DNA from: Lethocerus indicus
Taxonomy: Eukaryota > Arthropoda > Insecta > Hemiptera > Belostomatidae
Length of the DNA stretch: 64,000 nucleotides
Direction of reading: 5' to 3'
Assembly: GCA_019843655.1 (NCBI GenBank)
Contig: JACDQD010000008.1
Span: 11,504,442-11,568,441 of the forward strand
This document shows, one piece after another, positions 13,701 to 25,200 of this stretch. Positions within the stretch are counted from its first letter, which is position 1. The number at the start of each line of letters is the position of its first letter. Below the pieces are notes generated by a model that saw only the letters and a list, made by a program, of their open reading frames with translations, was not told where the DNA came from and made no database searches. The translations under genes and the position numbers were made by a program.

Positions 13701-16700
13701 TCTTTGGGCCCTAAACAAGTCAACAATGTCTTCACCATCACCACTCACGATATTCCTGCAACTTTCCCACTTTTAGTAATAAATACATTTGGTATACTCG
13801 GAAGGATAGCGTACATATCCTGTGGAATTATCTTGCTACAAGAATGTATCTTTATTAATAATAAAAGTGCTTTAGGCTATAATTTATGTGTGATTTTCGT
13901 ATATTTTTTAAAATTTAGTTTAAAGGCTGAATTTCACAGAGCAAATTAATCGCAAAACAATATCTCGAAATGGGGTCCCTCATTGCATTCCAGCCTCGAG
14001 GCCTCAATTCTGAAGTTACGCCACACAGTAATTTTTTCTTAACCACTGGGAAATTAATATTTCCAAATTTTCCATAATTATTTTATACATCCTTAATTTC
14101 GAAAATCCGGTAAGCAATAACATGTACTGTCTTAGTTAGTGTAGGCAAACGAACACTCGTGACCGATCAGTATTTTCTTCAATCATCTGTAATAAAATGT
14201 TTTGGTATAACTAATCGTGATGAGTCCCACGAAATGCAATAGCTCCAAACGATAGTCTATAATCATAATGGACAAAAGTTGTAAGTAGTATATTTATTTA
14301 TTAATACTATACTTATACGTGATTAGATGATACAGGTGCTATTAACATAACATGTTTAACCCCCGGAAATTTAATTAATGGAAGCATCAGGTAATTTCTC
14401 TACAAACGGAGAACAATACCAAAGTGACGTCAAGGCTACGTATATGCTAATTAGGGATCATATAGAAACTAGGTCCCCAGGACGTGGGGCTGAAGTCACC
14501 TTCTACTACAATACCTAACTCTATACCCCTTAAGCTAACCAAATACCAGCAGGCACGAACCTAATGGAAAACGATTCCGCATTTCAGCATATCTCACAAA
14601 CGGTTCGTACAACGTCTACGTGGTTGACTGGAGCCCACTAGCGGAGATACCCTGTTACGCGGCCTCCGTCCACAACATGCGACCGGTGGCCAAATGCGTG
14701 GCTTCCTTCATCAGCTTCCTGAGGGACTCCGGGGTCGTCATGTCCCGGACTACTTGCGTCGGTCACAGCCTCGGGGCCCACGTCTGCGGCATCACGGCCA
14801 ACTACCTCCTCTTCAGAATGCACCGTATCATAGGTCAGTCGCCATAGTTTCCCTTTTACGCCAATTGAAAGAAACGTCTGTTCATCTGTTTGAATAGATG
14901 TAGACGAGTACCTCTCCCGACCCATTAAATATAGATTTAGATATAGAAGAAGGACCAGTCGATATACTCAACATTCTATTGAAATAATAAAAGTCACCCG
15001 AGAATGAAAACAGCTCTTTATCGATACAAGATATTTTTCTATAGTTCGTGTTCTAAATTGCAGCAGGCGCGCCGAAGGAGTTTAATTCTACCTTAGTGCC
15101 TAATTTCGCCGGAAAAAATGAGAACGAGAAATCATAATTTCCTTAAAAATTAAATATCTAGATAGTGGATAAGATAGGCGCACAGTTGTTTCATTGTATC
15201 ACAAATAGGATACGGAACAATTTAAACGACTCCAGTGCAATGAAACAATGCTCTTGTACTTTTGTAATAGTCTCATTATGAATTATGTACGAGATTGTAA
15301 CTCGTTTTAAATTAGTTCCGTGGGTGGATGAGAAGGAAATAAATCACTTTTAGGAATTGGGTGTCCATTAAAAAATAGCAATAGTCTTGTTCAGCATTCC
15401 ACTGTAACATTTCTTGCCCTCCCCCCCCGGGAGAATTGAAAATAATTGTTAAATATATTAATATATTACATCATTGCAAATTGTCGTTCAAAACTGTCAC
15501 TTTGAGTGTTATAATAACTTGGACAGAGGAATTCTTTATATGGAAGAAGTTAGTATATTTCAAAACGTATATTTAAGATTAATTGCAGCATTATTTTTTC
15601 AAGTTAATAATTAAATAATAAATGCCAAAATAATTTTTTTCTTATGGCTATTTTACGTTTCTTGTCAAGAATATTAGAGATATAAAGAAAAATGAAATTT
15701 TACTCCTTTTGCAGTTTGGGATGTTTTGTTGTTCCTTAGGGGCAGTAAACATCTACGTTTCGTTCCAATTTCGAAAGCCCGTTAACACTTCCGGACCAGG
15801 CAATAAGCGAGCGTCAATTAACTGAAAATTTCCCCGCTATAAATATTACAATATTCCAGGTTTGGACCCGGCTAGGCCGCTGATAAGGAACCAGCTGAAA
15901 GGGCGACTGGACGCCGGCGACGCTGAGGTCGTACAAGTCATACACACGAGCTCGACCTTCGGCGATCCACGTAGGGCCGGCCACATCGACTTCTGTGTCA
16001 ACGGAGCAAGGATACAGCCCTTCTGCGTCAACACTACAAGTAAACTATGTTTTGCATACGCTATTAACGATTACCTAGGTCAAAATGAAGGCCTACTATG
16101 AATAATGCGTAGTGTCATTCAAATAAGGCACTACTCAAGATGACAAGTCTTAACGTTTTCAGTTACGCCTGTTCAATTCGGTGTTCTATCACAAAGTTTA
16201 AGTTTGAATTACATAAAAGTATAGGTTCGTTTTTATGTAGCTTCTTATAACATAAGTTCAGAATTCAAGGATATCGCTATCTCCATCGGCAATTATGGAA
16301 GTGTAATCCGAAATATGTGACTTCAATCTTTCAGGTACAATTGTAATATATAATACAGTATAATAATACAATTCTCATTACAAACAGGGAACTTGTAAGA
16401 GAAATCATAAACAGTTTCTTCGTTACTAGAAAGGAACATAAAAAGTAACGTTTCTTCGTTACTTTTATAGTATTCTCTAATTACGTAGTCGAAGAATATT
16501 TCATATTTATTTACAGAAAAGTTATAATGAAGACCTAAATTAAAACCCAAATAAAAAGTATAAAATTACCCAAATGCATACTTTTTTGAAAGCGAGGAAA
16601 TGTTTTGTGGATTATCCTATTGTTTCGGGTTTCTATGTGTAACATTTCATATTATTAATAGTTAACGATATTATTTTAGTATTATATTATTCAATGGAAC

Positions 16701-18949
16701 AATCATACATTGATCCCTACTTAAGAACTATCGTCTGACATTTCTATTCCGAGTGTGTGTCAAGATCCAGTTATACAGAATGTAGAATTACTACATTTAT
16801 AGTACCCAAAATTATTATACCCAAAAAGAGAAATAATTCCATCTCCCAATTAAAAAATATTTTTCAAAGGCGCACCCACCGGTACATGATTCATAGCTGT
16901 AATATGTATATTTAAAAGCCATTAAACTTTGCACGTTAATGCGATTTCTTCCAATTAGAAAAAAATGCTCTCTTGTAAAAAATTAATGTGACAATATATC
17001 CGGCAGAAGATTTTTAGAACCAGTATAATTAAGAATCGGTGAAAGTGGGATGTCATATGGAGTCTCATATGGGCTGCGGTCAAAATGGAGGCCAGAAGGA
17101 TGAACGAACTACTGCCCAAGAAGTGGGTCAATATCGCATAATACCATTAACGACCCGTTCGCCCTTATTGTTCCTAATCCTTTTTGGTGGTATCGCTATC
17201 ACTTATAATAAAACTGATCATACTCAAATTTTCTATAATAAAAAATAAGTGCAGGGTATACAAATGTATATACAGTTACTAGTTTAGTAAAAAAGAATTA
17301 ATGAATCAAAGAATAAACTTATTTTGAATTACTCATTTGCAACTTACTTTCTTTAAATTCAATCTTACTTTTATCTTTTACTGTCTCCATCTTTTCGATA
17401 CCCTTTTTATTATATCGCCATTCCTGAATGTAAAAGTCTACAAGATCTAGAAAGACTGTCACTTTGCCTCTGTGGAGGGGCAGAAGATATGTGGCTAAAG
17501 CAGAATAAAATAAATGGCGAAGAAATGCCGTTTGACATGAAGTTCTTATATCCGTTTAATTTTAAATATTGTATTGTACTTGTTCAAATAATTAGTTTAG
17601 AATACTTGTTTTGTGGTCTGCGAGGGGTTGGAATACCATAGATTTCGCGTGTTTCTGTCTCCTCTCATTGGTTTGGTCTTTTGTTAGACCGGTTTCGGCT
17701 GCTCACCATCTTCAGTAGCGATGTTAGTCACTTTGGATGTTTTTTGGGCGTCCTCACTACACTGTCATTCTCTCTTGTACAAGGAGTGAGGATGCCCGAA
17801 AAACATCCAAAGTGCCAAGAGTGACTAACACCGCTACTGAAGCAGCCGAAACCGGTCTAGCAAAAGAAGACAGAAACACACGAAATCTACAGCATTCCAA
17901 CCCCCCGCAGACCACAAAACGGGTATGTTAAACTAATGGATGTTCTAACTTTTGTCAGTCGTGTGACTAGGTCAACTATCAGTGGGGGGACTTCCCGGGA
18001 TGTACGCAGCAATACCCACCCCCTCTTGTTACCACCCCTGGTCTATATCCTATTTTGCTAATATCCGGTTGTTCTTCAGACGAGGCTCTGTGCTCGCACA
18101 TAAGGAGTGTGTGCTATCAGGCGGAGAGCCTGACCAGGAAGAGGATGGGACTTCCTTGTCTTCGGCGATGCTTAGGCTCGGCCGGCGGCCCCCACCATCA
18201 GCCAACCCTAGGACCTCCGGTCACGATAGGACAGCATACACCCGACGGGTAATATCTATTGTAATAACAGTATTCAAACTAATGTATCTTTACTGCAATA
18301 ATCCTGTGCAACAATCTACAACGCAGGATAATCCTGTGGGAAATCCGCTCTGCTGTGTTCCGCCAAGGAAGCATTGAATGTTCCACTAAAACCTAGGCTA
18401 TAGTTTCATCTATATGACATTTGCGAGTCATTTTAATATTAACACTCCCATTATTACTTAATTTTTAATTATGCGGTTATGAATACGTTTTGTCTGAAAG
18501 TAAAAAATTTTTTTGTAAGTAGTCTAGTCAAATTCTAAAAAGAAAAAAATTGTCAGCCACGAGTTAGATAATAAATAGATGGTAGATATATACTCAACAG
18601 TATTCAAACTAATGTATCTTTAATAGTGTACTGTTGGCTTCTTCAAATGAAATAACGACATAAATTATTAACGAACATAGCAATAGGCAAAGGAAATCCT
18701 TCATTGACAATTCTTCGCACAGAAAAACGTTATGTCGTGCTTAGTTGTTTGCTATACTTGATATGAAGAGAAAAGGTTTGAAAGGGCATAACACATTTAA
18801 GATTTTATACGAGATTTTGTTCATAGAAATTAATAAATTTCAGTGCTCATGGGGTATACTGCATCAACAACGAGGAAGCCCCATATTGCCCAACGCAGGA
18901 TAATCCTGTGGGAAATCCGCTCTGCTGTGTTCCGCCAAGGAAGCATTGA
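7102..18949 (+). CDS. Lipase 2: secreted lipase/phospholipase A1-like with Cys-rich C-tail
   Basis: Seven exons, 7102-7156, 11951-12095, 12459-12613, 14588-14833, 15860-16039, 18080-18248 and 18844-18949, give 351 aa plus stop with all phases consistent. Exon 1 is a signal peptide (MNFIVTAAYLLAAAASVA). The N-terminal Cys pair precedes PDPDIVYTLYSPR; VILIHGY, VVDWS and GHSLGAH follow. The triad is about Ser179, Asp203 (GLDPARP) and His267 (CSH). The lid between the flanking cysteines is only 8 residues. The final exon encodes AHGVYCINNEEAPYCP and then a further Cys-Cys tail ending RKH, unlike lipases 3-10. Intron 1 is 4.8 kb and holds fold-back elements, a (TA)n tract and a possible alternative first exon (9179-9326). 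The last intron contains a broken duplicate of exon 7. A secreted acyl hydrolase is likely; the substrate cannot be read from sequence. Confidence 0.93.
7360..7675. mobile_element. Fold-back element copy (lipase 2 intron 1)
   Basis: Two arms of about 120 bases are reverse complements of each other. The left arm carries ctagaccggtttcggctgct and cactttggatgttttttggg; the right arm carries catccaaagtgcc and gcagccgaaatcgg. The right end runs through a gcagaccac motif into ggtattttaaactaat, an end shared with the copies at 17592, 35602 and 55566. No ORF of its own. The arms match the 3' part of the element in lipase 10, so it is probably a tail-joined, truncated retroelement derivative. Confidence 0.8.
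7701..7764. repeat. (TA)n microsatellite
   Basis: About 32 uninterrupted TA dinucleotides, directly downstream of the fold-back element in lipase 2 intron 1. Confidence 0.97.
8393..8560. mobile_element. Diverged fold-back remnant
   Basis: Contains gaaaccggtctagcc and, in inverse orientation about 100 bases on, ctagaccggtttcggc, with gagaggacagaaa between them. This matches the core and arm sequences of the fold-back family, shortened and diverged. Confidence 0.6.
9179..9326 (+). CDS. Possible alternative first exon of lipase 2
   Basis: An ATG at 9179 opens 49 codons plus one base, ending at a strong donor (a|gtgagt). The phase (1) is what lipase 2 exon 2 (11951) needs, so splicing here would replace the exon 1 signal peptide. 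The N-terminus is hydrophobic (LLFPEFPLFVMISLI) and a second ATG lies at 9224, followed by LLPWLIYNVYDITYDV. The stretch just upstream (about 8780-9200) is GC-rich against AT-rich surroundings, as might be expected for a second promoter. Seen: reading frame, donor, matching phase, hydrophobicity. Inferred: that it is transcribed. It could be a chance ORF. Confidence 0.35.
17592..17937. mobile_element. Fold-back element, most complete copy
   Basis: About 345 bases with terminal inverted repeats. The left end starts ttagtttagaatacttg and continues into tgtggtctgcgaggggttgg; the right end is its inverse, running into gggtatgttaaactaa. The inner arms are inverse copies with the accggtttcggctgctc / gcagccgaaaccggtc core. 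It lies in lipase 2 intron 5. No coding capacity is seen. Confidence 0.8.
18267..18596 (+). pseudogene. Truncated duplicate of lipase 2 last exon
   Basis: This 330-base block is a partial copy of 18597 to about 19168. Both begin acagtattcaaactaatg and end around gatatatact. This copy has lost about 250 bases, including the acceptor and the 5' half of exon 7, but keeps the 3' half with its stop codon and the 3' UTR start nearly unchanged. At the deletion joint the short string ataatcctgtg occurs twice (about 18298 and 18329), which looks like repair filler. If spliced from exon 6 at the internal cag, it would read out of frame, so it is not a plausible alternative end. High identity suggests a recent event. 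Confidence 0.85.
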
Positions 18950-19434
18950 ATGTTCCACTAAAACCTAGGCTATAGTTTCATCTATATGACATTTGCGAGT
19001 AATTTTAATATTAACACTCCCATTATTACTTAATTTTTAATTATGCGGTTATGAATACGTTTTGTCGGAAAGTACAAAATTTTTTTGTAAGTAGTCTAGT
19101 CAAATTCTAAAAGAAAAAAATTGTCAGCCACGAGTTAGATAATAAATAGATTGTAGATATATACTTAACATGTATTTTAATGTTAATTTTGTTCATAATA
19201 AATAAAAGAACGAATGAGTTATAAATGACGTCAGTTTTTTTACCTTTCCCCATGATTCATGATGGAAAATATTGGCTTATACAAAGTGTAACACAAATAC
19301 GAAAAGGGTTAGACCATTTTTGAGCTTAGTAAATATAGCTTTTTTCACTACAGTTAGAGAAACTGCCATGTCCCCCATTTTCAATGGAAATATTTCTGAT
19401 TTATAGTAATAATTTACTAATTAAATTAACAATG

Positions 19435-19472
<38 letters not shown>

Positions 19473-20003
19473 TATAAATTACTGCTAAGTAATAATCAAT
19501 AAATAGTGATTAATTACTTGCTATTACAAATATCATCTTATCAGGAGTACATTTGTATTTTCGGGTCACATATTACTAAATTATACTGAGGGTTATCAGA
19601 CTGAAACACGGCACTGTTTTCCTAAGCAGGTACTAAAATATTTTTTTCTAGAGAACATTTAATTTTTTTTTATTGAAATAACTTGTTATAGAATTTAATG
19701 CTTCGAACGATGGACGCATGCGGTTACTTTAACGATTCCTACATAATTTCGGAATGAAACGAATAAGACTTTTAATTATTCATATATTTCATTTCCAAAT
19801 TCAATGAAATATATGAATAATTAAAATTAAATGAAACCATACCAGCGCGTTCATAATGCTGTCCTTACTTTGATGCCCATATTTAAAAATTGCAATCAAA
19901 TTCCTAACCATCCCAACCGATAGCAGTAGTGGGAGGAGCGTCCACGAAAGGGGCTGCCGGCCGCCACTCAACATTTGGACAGTTGCAGACGGACCTCAAG
20001 AGA
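18950..20003. other. Spacer between lipase 2 and lipase 3
   Basis: Holds the lipase 2 3' UTR (the start of which is also present in the upstream duplicate), a candidate poly(A) signal near 19198 and a (TA)n tract at 19436-19467. No further exon was recognised. The last 80 bases before the lipase 3 ATG are GC-richer. Confidence 0.5.
19436..19467. repeat. (TA)n microsatellite
   Basis: About 16 AT dinucleotides in the lipase 2-3 spacer. Confidence 0.95.
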
Positions 20004-21049
20004 ATGTGGTACTTCTTCGGACATATCTTAGCATTGATCGTCGCTTCTGTTCTTAGTCAGTACAATACCTATTCTATTAAACTGGTTTGGGTCCTTGTAC
20101 ATATATTTGGGGGGTTTTATTTCGTTCCAAGGTACTCTTGTCCCTTGTCATGGTATTTTCTATGCAATTAGGGAAGATAATGTATGGCACAGTGCAGGAA
20201 TTAAGATGATACAGGGAACTACACTGTTATCTTAGTTCTATGAGTAAAAACAAATTACAAATCACTGTCTTGTTGTGTGCGTGTGACGGTATATATTATT
20301 AAGAATGGGATCACGTAACATTTGAGGTAAGCATGCTATTATTTTATTCTAATTATGATGCACTATGCCCCCTAGTATATACACCGTATATATATACTAT
20401 AACCCATTCTACCCAGACCCCGTTCGTGACCGGTTATTAGATCTATTCATATCACCTGCTTTGCCTTATCAGCCACATAAATCATTCGAACATAAAACAA
20501 AACATTACGTCGTTTCTCAGATAATCCCCTAAAATCTATATAAATTCAATGTAATTCCCCAATTTAAATATGCAAGTGTGAATTATGAATTCCTGATTAA
20601 TTATTTCATCCCTTAATTAATACCTCTTGAATTATAAAAAAGCTGGTTTATAAATGCTGTTTTTAATACGAATTTATGATAATTAATAATATGTCCAAGT
20701 ATAATAATTTTCCTACGCTAGCATTTGGTTATGTTATATAATTTATTAAAAAACACTACCTTTTAAAGATCTAATGAGCTTTAAGAAAATAAAGTTCTTT
20801 ATGTTATACTTAAAAGACGGGCGATGTTTGCTGTCTGACTTGCTCGAAACGGGAACATTATTACAGGGGGAGGGTATTGCATTATTGCAATAGCGCAGGC
20901 ACAATTTTATTGTTAGCCTCGTCGGTCTACAAGTACAATACTCATATTGTAATTAGAAAGGTCGGAACAAGGAAATTCAAGAAGTGTTCTCTGTATTGAC
21001 ACAAAGAGCGTCAATCTCGAGCGACAAACGGACTGGCGTTCCTGTGGGG

Positions 21050-21116
<67 letters not shown>

Positions 21117-24100
21117 CCGCGCGACAATTAAACCTGAAAGGGGAAACTGGTTTCGCCACCGGCGAACCTTCCATTGTACTGCCAGAGATATAAGTATAAT
21201 GGCGACGCCGTACGGGAAGCCTACCCGCCCTTGGCAGGGTGACAGGCGACTACCGCTGAATACAAATTCAAACCCAAAAACTGAAACCGAAACCGCTGGG
21301 TCTTACGTTCTTCGAATCCGTCCCCTACGATGTTGGAGGAGAAAGTCGGGTGGTTTCGAGACCGTACTTCTACCCTACCAAAATTATCAAGGTGCGCTTA
21401 TCGTAGTGGGTTCATCTCTGCGTTGGAATAAGACGCTCAAACCGTTAATTTAAGACATCTATTCCATCACTGCCATATTATTTCTCGTAAAGTTTAGTCA
21501 AGTTCTTGGATGAAAACCTAACTACGAGGTTCTGTCAAATTTGGTGCAGGAAGTACGCGATGAAATACGAAACAAAAAAAATTGACTATACGAATTTTGT
21601 TTCAGCATTTAGTGTGACCAACGCGAGGTCGTTACGGCATGGGAGCAAAGCGACTTCTTTTAGCTTGGGTAGCTGTATACTGAAACTAGATGAAGAATGC
21701 GACACGACGAATTATACCATATTCCACCTCTTTCCCGGGTAATTTTCTTACTTTACATATACAACTGGTTCCAGATACTGTATACTAAGTTGGTTTTACG
21801 TAATTCAGTTGAATAAACGTATAATCAGCTTATGTAATATGCTGTACAATTACCTTTACAATTATTTTATAAAACAATTCTAATAGCAATCCTAAGATGA
21901 TTCTAACAAATGATAAAGATTTCATGAATCAGTCCATATTTTTCAAGTCTCGTTTTTTGTCCCGTGCTGTATCTGTCAAAACAAAAGAAAAAATGAAAAC
22001 GGCGTACTCTTGATATGAAACTTAACTAGCTGTAAATGGCAATGATATAAATGAAAAATTGACACCAATTATCTCATTAAAATTATATTTCTTATTACTT
22101 ATCAATTCGCTTCAAGTATATTATTTACCACTTATACATAACGAATAATCATATTGCCCAATGAATCATGACACCATTCAATAAAAGTAACATATCGCTT
22201 CTTTACGATAATTCGTACAAAAATAACGGATATTTACGAGCAGGTTGAAGCAAACAATTGTGAACAATTGTTGCGTTTAGCGTCCACGATAACAAAAAAT
22301 ACCATCAAGGTTACTTCAACTGAAGAGATCAGGTGCGACTGGGCGTTCCCCGATCACGAACGAGTTACGAAAAAAGTGAAACCTGATCTTGTTTAAAAAA
22401 GGATTCCAAAGAAACAATTTGCGTTTGTCACAGTAAGTTTCTGTTCGACAAATTTGAACAAGGATTGGAATGGTAATAAATAAAGTCATCGTATAAAAGT
22501 TCTATACACTCCCAGCTTGAAAAGAATTTGTAATGTTTTTGCGTAAAAACCACACAGCTGTTCATAATAACCCGTTCTGAAATTCAACGCGACTTCCAAT
22601 CCATTACTGTCGATACATTCAGAAAATAGCCCTGCAGCGCTGACCGTTGACAATGGTAAACAAGTTTTCTTGGTCCGGTTACCAAACAAGTAGCTGTCTG
22701 CGTCCTTGAAGTAATTTCTCCCTTTCTGAATTTCTCTGGAGAACAGAGGGTGCTTTGCTCGGAAACGATGGAAAGTATCTAAATCGAGGTTTTGTTGAGA
22801 GAAACCAACGGCAAGAGAGAGTCCACGAAGAAGAGGAATAAAGTAGTTCAAATGTTAACATTAAAAAACCAGTCGCCGGGCAGTAAAGTAAGTCTGAACG
22901 CCACCCAAAAGAGAGAATGGACAAAAAAAACTTTTTTTATCTCCCAAATGAGTTTCTCTGTATTCTATATATGAAGATTAGACAAGCCTGCGAGTAAATG
23001 GCACCTCTAATACAAGTCATGTTCTAATTTCGGCAGAATTTGATTCAGCTTAACAATAAACCTATAAATAATACTACAAAAATTAATCATTTAAATTAAT
23101 TTGCTTCAGAGACGTGGATACAGAGCCGATTGCCATCAATCTGAGAGGTAACAATTCGCGGCCTAATGGTTACAATCCGAACTTACCGCTGAAGATCGTC
23201 ATTCACGGATACGCAGGCAATACCCAACTCGACCACAGCCGGTTCATAGGAAAAGGTAATTTTTACCTGTTAGGCTGATGAGATGTTTAATATACTACGT
23301 CGTATGTGTTCATAATAGGTTAATATCAGTAGGTTGAATGAAGATACGGTAATATTCAGAAAACTGCCACAAATACGGATATTCGCAAATGCACACTTGC
23401 ATATTCATTGATCCAAGACAAAGAAGGAGGTGTCGATATTAGTTTAATTAATATTAATACCGAGCTAACTTAGCGTGGGAACAACGATGAGAGAGGTGAC
23501 AAGGAATATTTTCATTGAATTATGAATTAAAGTTGTTGATTTTTACTGCAGAATATGTGAAGAGGGGAGGGAGCAATGTGTTGGCAGTGAATTGGAGCAA
23601 CCTGGCGAAAATGCCTTGCTACCCTACGGCCAGTCTGAACACGTGGCACGTCGGCCGGTGCTTGGCCAGGGCCGTGGCCGTTCTCGACCTCCCCGCCACA
23701 ACCCCAATACACGCCGTCGGATTCAGCCTTGGGGCTCACGTCGCCTCATTTGCCAGCAACTATTTCCAAGAGTTCACGGGCAGGAGATTCCACAGGATAA
23801 CGGGTACAAATCTCAACAGTAAAACTATTATAGACATGATAGGAAGCGACGGAGGGAACCTAAGTATCTTTCCGAGGACTTGTATACCACGGATTAATTC
23901 ACCCCCTGTCTACTTATATATTGACATCTACAATTTAGGACAGCCTTACCGCGTCTTTTGAAATTATTCTTCCACTTCTAAACCTAATTTGGATACAGGT
24001 CAGACTAAAATTTAAATTTCTCAAGAAACTGGACCTGAATAAGTCCTTGTTTGATACAGCGGTGTACTGTTGGCAATCGAAGTGGCACTCGCGATTTTAG

Positions 24101-25200
24101 GAGGCACCAGAACCCATTAATATATGCCCAAAGAATGACGAGAACATAGTATATGACGTCGTTGGCTCAGGATAGATAATTCAGAGACAGGAATTCAAAT
24201 GGCCAATTTTCGTAGGTTTATAACTCTAAAAACGCGCAGGTCTTGATCCGGCGCTCCCGTTCTTCGCCACTCACAAGACTTGGCTGAAACTGGACGCGGG
24301 AGACGCGGACTTCGTCGACGTTGTTCACACTAACCCGGGCCTATTCGGTAAAATAGAGCCCGTCGGACATCTCGACTTCTACGTGAACGGCGTCTCCACC
24401 CAGCCCTCGTGCACAGAGCACAGGAGTGAGTATCAACAGAAGCGGTGACATTTCTCTTATTTCTTATAAAATACATGCACAATGTGTATATCAAGTGCAA
24501 GATCGTCTTTGAGAAGATACCTGCCCTGTAGTTTGCTGCCGATTACAAATTTTGTAAAACTGATTACAGCCCTCAAATTTTACAAGAGATTTTACTTCGA
24601 CTATGTTTTAGTTTTGGTTCAGTTCCTGTCTTAATACCGGTATCATTAAGATCAGTAATTTATGCAGTATTGTTCGGATATTGTTAAAAGATCCTTAGAA
24701 AGATGGATAACATCATGATTCAAGTTATGTTCATCTATATATTGCCTGTTTTAGACCCTGTATTGTGCAGCCACATGATGGCAGCTCTCCTATTCGCTGA
24801 ATCAATAAATTCTGAAGAGGGTTTCTGGGGCTCACCATGCTCCAGTTTCTTTCAGGTTGCATTCAATTGGTGTCAATACACACCATCAGATCAGAATGTA
24901 ATAATGGGAGAGCATGCGGATCCCAGGTACGCCTAATTTATTTTAATTGTTATCTTTATATAGATTTTATTGACCTTCAAGTCAGTAGACACAACAGGAG
25001 TTTATTGCACCTATCAGTTAAATAATTCTTTAATTTATTTTTCTGTAGTGTGACAGTGTCTATAGACTCACTGAAATATATTGATTCCATCAATAAATAA
25101 CAGTAATGATACTTCTATCACCTTTTCCAGAAACAAAGGGCTATATTTGGTAAAAACTGGAACTGCACCACCATTTGCATTGGGACTACATCTACAGTGA
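20004..25200 (+). CDS. Lipase 3: secreted lipase-like, one-base defect at exon 5 boundary
   Basis: Exons 20004-20055 (signal MWYFFGHILALIVASVL), 21606-21738, 23110-23255, 23552-23803, then 24241-24425, 24755-24926 and 25131-25200. Motifs are the Cys pair CILKLDEEC, KIVIHGY, VNWS, GFSLGAH (Ser about 169), LDPALP, FVDVVHT, CSH, MGEH and the terminal YLVKTGTAPPFALG. Lid of 8 residues. Phases agree everywhere except the exon 4/5 junction. All paralogs have ag|G before the TTGGACCC-like start, but here the acceptor ag (24239-24240) is followed directly by tcttgatcc, so one base is missing and the frame shifts to an early stop. An upstream acceptor (ag at 24190-24191) would restore frame and add 16 residues just before the catalytic Asp, but it lacks a good pyrimidine tract. 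It is either an inactivating lesion, an unusual splice, or a sequence error. Intron 1 holds a (TA)n tract. Confidence 0.85.
21054..21116. repeat. (TA)n microsatellite
   Basis: About 30 TA dinucleotides in lipase 3 intron 1. Confidence 0.96.

Noticed and set aside
18316..18375. Alternative terminal exon of lipase 2 from the upstream duplicate
   Set aside because: The true acceptor is deleted. The only nearby ag would join out of frame and end in an unrelated short tail.
17982..18377. 131-codon + strand open frame
   Set aside because: It crosses lipase 2 exon 6 in the wrong frame and runs into the duplicated exon fragment.
20977..21193. Open frames rich in repeated Tyr-Ile
   Set aside because: They are translations of the (TA)n microsatellite, not genes.
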